The translations under genes were made by a program, and so were the position numbers. This document shows positions 59,506 to 64,000 of a DNA stretch of 64,000 nt, in pieces (positions within the stretch are counted from its first letter, which is position 1; each line of letters opens with the position of its first letter). The stretch is from Branchiostoma floridae. Lineage: Eukaryota; Chordata; Leptocardii; Amphioxiformes; Branchiostomatidae. The notes below the pieces were generated by a model. It saw only the letters and a list, made by a program, of their open reading frames with translations. It searched no databases and was not told the origin of the DNA. The stretch spans positions 16,970,930 to 17,034,929 of the forward strand of contig NC_049996.1 of the NCBI RefSeq assembly GCF_000003815.2, in the 5' to 3' direction.

Positions 59506-60518
59506 GTAAGATTAGACCTACAACTTTCTTATGCATGTAGTTATAAACCATAGAGTACTAATACCAAAACGTCCTTTGCTACGTTCAATACAATGTCCAA
59601 TTTCACAGGCGTGTAACACCCATTCTCAGTTAACGTGTGCAATTGGAGGTTGAAAGTGACAAAAAATGAAGTTGCTCGCTATGTTTTACCAATGGTCCCA
59701 GCTTGTTCCCTACATTGTTGACTATATCAGACAGCTTTGGCAAGGTGCCAACTCTTCTAGTTTTTGAAATATCGAACATTTTACTTAACCATGTCACTTT
59801 CAAAAGATTGACATAAAAAAAGTACTTTGACACAATGATAACGTTCCCAGCATGAATTATTTATTGCAAGAAATCAGTTCAATGTTTTTTCTCAACAAGA
59901 ACCATCAAATGAGTCCACCGGTAAGTATCATTCAACAGCCATGTTCAGTTTTAGAGAAAATCATCACATATTTAAAGACTGACAGTGGCCAATTTCTGAA
60001 AGTACGAAATGCACAACATTGACTTTCTTGCTGTGAAGTCAAATCTTACAATAATTCATTATTTTTGTATTGAAAAGTAATGGTACAAACTACACATTAC
60101 AGTGGTAAAAACAGCTGGAATGTATTTACAACTACGTTCTAGATAAACACTAGCAAATAATGGTAACGAAGGTAACACATTTGTCATGTAGGTAACAGCG
60201 ACATGAGCACTTAAGAAAAAAATGGAATTTTGTCAATTCCTCTACGCAAACAGCAGGCATACAATGTGATTGTGATGCCAGGTACGCTATATGTGTTCGA
60301 ATAGATACCTAAGTTAACGCTCTGTTGAAGTAAGGTAACAACCTTGCCATGTAAGAAACAAGACCGTTGATATAACAAGATAACAAGAATTTTCCTACTT
60401 CCTCTACTTTAAAGTAAGGCATACAATGTGCCTGTGATTTCTAAGTACAACTCAACGTTCTCGCATGGTAACGTATTAAGTAAACATGTTTTCCCAGACT
60501 ACAAGTTGCTTCGTACTG

Positions 60519-60806
60519 GGAACCATGACGTTCCATGCCGTAGTGGGAATGTCACCAGGTTTGGTAAAGACGCGCCCCACATCATGTTGCCAATCTGTTT
60601 CATGATAATCCTATGCCTGGAAAACTCACAACATGACAAAACCAATATTATTTGTTTGGTTTTGTCATGTTGTGAGTTTTCCACGTGCAAGTTGTCTTAG
60701 GCCGAAATCCCTTAGCGTTAAAGCATTTTGCACAGTAACATGAAGTGGGGCGCGTCTTCACCACACCTGGTGACATTCCCACTACGGCGTGGAACGTCAT
60801 GGTTCC
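60519..60806. repeat. Inverted duplication of the transposase 3' coding end, with a 27-bp inner hairpin
   Basis: 60,519-60,589 and 60,735-60,806 are inverted copies with four differences over about 71 bp. An inner pair (60,619-60,645 and 60,656-60,682) is perfect. The left arm read on + still encodes MTFHAVVGMSPG, the same stretch as the minus-strand ORF near its C-terminus. So a fragment of a second copy of the family lies head to head with the intact one. Confidence 0.85.
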
Positions 60807-62675
60807 TTTGACGGCCTTCGTAGTGCCATACTTCTCCCCGAGGTCGGTCTTACTTTCCCCACACTCTCTCGAAGTTACGAACTCGTACTTTATAACACTG
60901 TTAAGCTTAATAGCCCATTCGTAGAAGTCATGCGCATCCTGGATTTTGGCGCTGTCACGTTTGACGGCATCGTCCGCCATTCTCTTGGCAGTCCCACCCA
61001 CGCCATCGCAAGGGCCTTTGCCGTGACCCGCCTCAAAGTAATTCCACGTTGCCGGAACCCCGAACAGCTCTTTGTGATCAGAAACAACACTGAATATGGT
61101 TTTATTACGATACTGTGAGCTTGGACTGTCCGTCCAGTAGTGAATGTACTGGACGTCGTGGTTTTGCTTTATCTTAGGCAACAGCCTCTTTAGAATCGCA
61201 TACACGGTGGAAGAGTTGTGCCCAAGCTCATCAGAAACTACACAAATAGACTCGTGTTGAAGCTCGCTGTCACCCTGCGCCCTGTAGTACAGCACAACAG
61301 GGTGCAAAGTTACCATCTCACAATTCCAATACGCAGATTGAATTTCATCAGTGGTCTTAACTTTGTAGTTTTCTGCAAAGTCCATTTGTATAATGACATG
61401 TTTCGGTGGTAGCGTTTCCTTCAGAGCTTTCAATTGAGCATACTGTTCGTTAGCACGGATTGTGTGCTCTCGGAATACAACACTTTCTTTGATGAACATG
61501 TCTGCGAAATCATTGATTCCGATCTCTGATGTAACGATCTTCATCCTTTTCTTCCCATTCTCTTCGACTCTTTGCCATTCTTCATACTTGATTTTGACAC
61601 TAAGTGGCAAGTCTTCGAAAGGTTCCAGCAAAGCCTTGACATTTTCCTTCTCGGGGAAGGAGCGCAGGAAGTTGTCGGGATTAGTAGAATTTACTAGCCC
61701 TTTCTCTTTCAATGTCTTCAGTTTAAGGGCAAAATTCTGGTGCTTAGTACACAGGCACGTATTTCTGGACAAGAAAGACGCCAACTTAATGTTGGGTGGC
61801 CTCAGCCTGGCGAACACACTGAGTGATATCTTGATATCAGGGTTTTCACTTACAAATTTCTCACGTAGGCTGGTCAGGTAGTTAGTGAGAACTCTAACCT
61901 GCACCTTGTTCTTTCCAATCTTCTTGTAGTCGTTCTTCCCTGGCATTATTCTGGAATTGTCCTCCCTCTCCATGAAGTCGTGTACTGCCTTTCTGATTCC
62001 CGCCCGCACAAGTGGAAGTCTTGTTTTTTTCTGTCCGTCAGTTCGCGCGTTCCTAGCAACTCCAATCTCGTGCGCGAGAGTGCTGATCATGCGGTACTTC
62101 TTGACAATCTTGCCTACAACAATTCCCCTGATCATACGTTTTCCATCTGACGTCCTCTTACGGTATGATTCCTTTATGCTAGACGTCACTACATTGGAGA
62201 ACAAGATTTTCTTTCTCAACCTGTCAGGCACTCTTCGCGGTGTTAAGCCAGCAGCCCTGATTTCAGAATTGGTCTTGCTGCGCGGTGTCATACATTCATT
62301 TGAGGTACCCTGACCCTGTGCACCTTTACTTTTTGCTCGTTCTAACCGCTTTTGCAGCTTCTTCTGAGCCTTCAGGGTTTTTTCCAGCTTTCTCTGTAAC
62401 TCTTTGATCTTCTTTCTGGGCCCACCCGATGCTTTGTTCTTCTTCTTAAAATCCATCTTGATGGTTACTTTTGCTGCCTGTTTCCGGGCCCTGTGCCTTC
62501 TCATCTTTTCTCTTGCTTGTGCATTTCTTCTCTCCCTGGCTTCATGACTCAACGAAGCTGCCGGTTTGTAGTGTTTCTTGGCACGTGCGGCCTCCTTTGC
62601 TTTGTACTGCTCTTCATCCTTTGCCTTCTTTCTTTCTCTGTATGCCCGCTGAATCTCAGCTCTAGTCTTGCCCAT
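60648..62675 (-). CDS. DDE-type DNA transposase-like protein, intact 675-codon ORF
   Basis: Uninterrupted ORF on the minus strand, inside the last titin intron, ATG to TAA. Seen: a strongly basic coiled N-terminus (residues 1-120, R/K/E/A repeats beginning RAEIQRAYRERKK), a C-x-C-x2-H-x-N element (307-314), QMDFAENY (D432), HYWTDSPSSQYRN (D516), GHGKGPCDGVGG (551-562, with D557) and a C-x-C-x2-C tail (SCYCAKC, 646-651). The acidic residues in this order resemble an RNase H-fold DDE/D catalytic core; the GHGKGPCDG block is, from memory, shared by many uncharacterised invertebrate proteins of transposon origin. I cannot name the superfamily with certainty (Sola-like is one guess). No frameshift or stop, so the copy is young or under selection. 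An alternative is a domesticated host gene, but its position in an intron and the flanking repeated motifs favour a mobile element. Confidence 0.8.
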   Translation of the reverse strand: MGKTRAEIQRAYRERKKAKDEEQYKAKEAARAKKHYKPAASLSHEARERRNAQAREKMRRHRARKQAAKVTIKMDFKKKNKASGGPRKKIKELQRKLEKTLKAQKKLQKRLERAKSKGAQGQGTSNECMTPRSKTNSEIRAAGLTPRRVPDRLRKKILFSNVVTSSIKESYRKRTSDGKRMIRGIVVGKIVKKYRMISTLAHEIGVARNARTDGQKKTRLPLVRAGIRKAVHDFMEREDNSRIMPGKNDYKKIGKNKVQVRVLTNYLTSLREKFVSENPDIKISLSVFARLRPPNIKLASFLSRNTCLCTKHQNFALKLKTLKEKGLVNSTNPDNFLRSFPEKENVKALLEPFEDLPLSVKIKYEEWQRVEENGKKRMKIVTSEIGINDFADMFIKESVVFREHTIRANEQYAQLKALKETLPPKHVIIQMDFAENYKVKTTDEIQSAYWNCEMVTLHPVVLYYRAQGDSELQHESICVVSDELGHNSSTVYAILKRLLPKIKQNHDVQYIHYWTDSPSSQYRNKTIFSVVSDHKELFGVPATWNYFEAGHGKGPCDGVGGTAKRMADDAVKRDSAKIQDAHDFYEWAIKLNSVIKYEFVTSRECGESKTDLGEKYGTTKAVKGTMTFHAVVGMSPGVVKTRPTSCYCAKCFNAKGFRPKTTCTWKTHNMTKPNK

Positions 62676-64000
62676 CTTCTACATAAAAATGAAAACTATA
62701 TTTACTAAAACAAGAAAGGTACCCACGATTTGCAAACAACTACGTAATGCCGACTCTGATATATTCATACATATGATGAGACTATATACGGCAGGTCAAT
62801 GTACGTGTAGTGGGCGTTGGTATCACGGTGATCAACAGGCTCAGTTTTAATGCATATGTCACTGCTTTGACTGATTCAGAGCACCCTAAAACATACTACA
62901 CCTAATGTTATTACATATAAAGTTATTAACTCGTCTGTGGTATCGTTAAATATTGCTTGCTCTAATTTCTTCCAACGCAAAAACGCCCAGTTAAACAGCA
63001 TGGTTACCTCCGTTACTGGTGGTTACCTGCGTTACCGATGGCATGTGTTTCTAATTATCGTCCTTCCCGGGATGTTTACCCACTATGCACGTTCTAAAAT
63101 GAATTACGGGCTAAAAGACATCTCTCAGGCTTCATAATTGGTCTTTGATGCATCAAAATTACCACCCTAACTTTGAAAATGCCAGATGATGCAAAATATT
63201 GAAGTTGTCTTACCTTTCTCCTGCTCAAACTGCACAAATGCGGCTCAACGCCGCGTTTTCAAGGACGTTATCGAGAACGAGGCTGACCTCCGAGTTGCCC
63301 ATGACCTTTAATCCTGATTACCTTGTACATATCGCCGTATGTCCGATAACGTATATTGCAAGGTAAAACGGTAACGAAGGTAACATGGTAACGTTAGGTA
63401 ACATTCTGGGATATAGTGATGAAAAAAATTTTATTAGTTCGCCGCTGGATCAAAAATGCAGCGGGTCTGTAGCTACCTGGGGATGGTCTTTCCACATGAA
63501 AGGTAGGGTAAGGCTATATCAACTACAACTTGTACTGAGTATGGTAACAAAGGTAACCTTTAAAAGTGGCCACAGGCAATACTCTCACAAGATGTGGCAA
63601 TTTTTCCATTATCAAGGGTTTGTTGCCTCACAAGTATCTTTGATGACATAAAATACATGCTAGTCGACCGAATAGCATAAAAAGGATATAGAAATTGTTT
63701 CTTTCTCTGTGATTTCTGCCCTTGTCTGTGTCGGTAACGAAGGTAACCTCAAAAACTGGCGACAGTTTTAAAATGGACCCTGACGTTATATGAGTGCAAG
63801 ACGGACAAACTCCTCCGCCTGTTTTTGTTGGTCTGATTACAGAGTATATTTAATGATCGGAAGTAAAGCCGGTGAACATATTTTTAACAAAAAAAATGAG
63901 GTGGTTCTGTCAATTATATAATTTGCGACAGGCGTTTTTCGACTGTCTCAAGGCAAAAAGCTGCCCTGAACGATCAAAACATGACTACCTATGACGGTAA

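Larger units (their letters stand above)
60100..64000. mobile_element. DNA transposon carrying the transposase-like ORF; right end probably beyond the window
   Basis: The ORF is flanked by iterated GGTAAC motifs. GGTAACGAAGGTAAC occurs at 60,162-60,176, 63,370-63,384 and 63,733-63,747; GGTAACAAAGGTAAC at 63,543-63,557; inverted GGTTACC copies lie near 63,002-63,035. The last bases of the window (ACGGTAA) look like the start of another. These may be subterminal transposase-binding repeats (inference). I could not find terminal inverted repeats or a target-site duplication; the left limit given is approximate, and the element probably ends past 64,000. Confidence 0.6.

Noticed and set aside
57689-57721. 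Extension of E78 past the chosen donor
   Set aside because: The frame stays open for about 10 codons, but only the CT|gtacga donor joins E79 in frame to complete the Ig fold.
62471-62708. Plus-strand ORFs opposite the transposase N-terminus
   Set aside because: Antisense shadows of the K/R/A-rich N-terminal region.

Overview
The window is eukaryotic and almost entirely one gene. It reads on the + strand and encodes a giant muscle protein of the titin/connectin type. I mapped 82 exons (E1-E82) by joining GT-AG introns to conserved Ig (I-set) and fibronectin type III (Fn3) folds. Every junction keeps the reading frame. The gene runs off both ends of the window: E1 is the tail of an Ig domain and E82 is the first half of an Fn3 domain. 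About 5,200 residues are encoded here, giving 43 Ig domains (two of them partial) and 15 Fn3 domains (the last one half).

Layout. Positions 1-26,938 hold a tandem array of Ig domains, one domain per exon, nearly all about 267 nt and all phase 1-1. Within it, E1-E6 keep the canonical Cys pair. E7-E27 have lost it (hydrophobic residues in its place). E28-E32 alternate between the two classes. Positions 27,579-37,380 hold seven more Ig domains, six of them split by an internal intron. From 37,885 to the end the order is Fn-Fn-Fn-Ig-Fn-Fn-Ig-Fn(x6)-Ig-Fn-Fn-Ig-Fn-Fn(half). This looks like the passage from an I-band-like Ig spring into an A-band-like Ig/Fn3 region. Inside the first Fn3 domain lie two extra symmetric exons (E47, E48) that look like alternative cassettes.

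Organism. Titin with a vertebrate-like A-band order, short introns, many small inverted-repeat elements and minisatellites that overlap exon-intron boundaries all suggest a cephalochordate (amphioxus, Branchiostoma). This is an inference; no search was run. From memory and unverified, amphioxus connectin has been described as combining an invertebrate-like I-band with a vertebrate-like A-band, and amphioxus boundary minisatellites have been called 'mirages'.

Mobile and repeated DNA lies in the introns: four foldback/MITE-like elements, a 5'-truncated CR1/L2-like LINE on the minus strand (about 33,549-34,310), many minisatellites, and, in the last intron, a DNA transposon with an intact 675-codon minus-strand transposase-like ORF (60,648-62,675) surrounded by repeated GGTAAC motifs. 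Two assembly gaps are present: 100 N (25,046-25,145), which removes the 5' half of E31, and 767 N (42,654-43,420). Introns longer than 300 bases that are not named in the feature list showed me nothing beyond ordinary intronic sequence.
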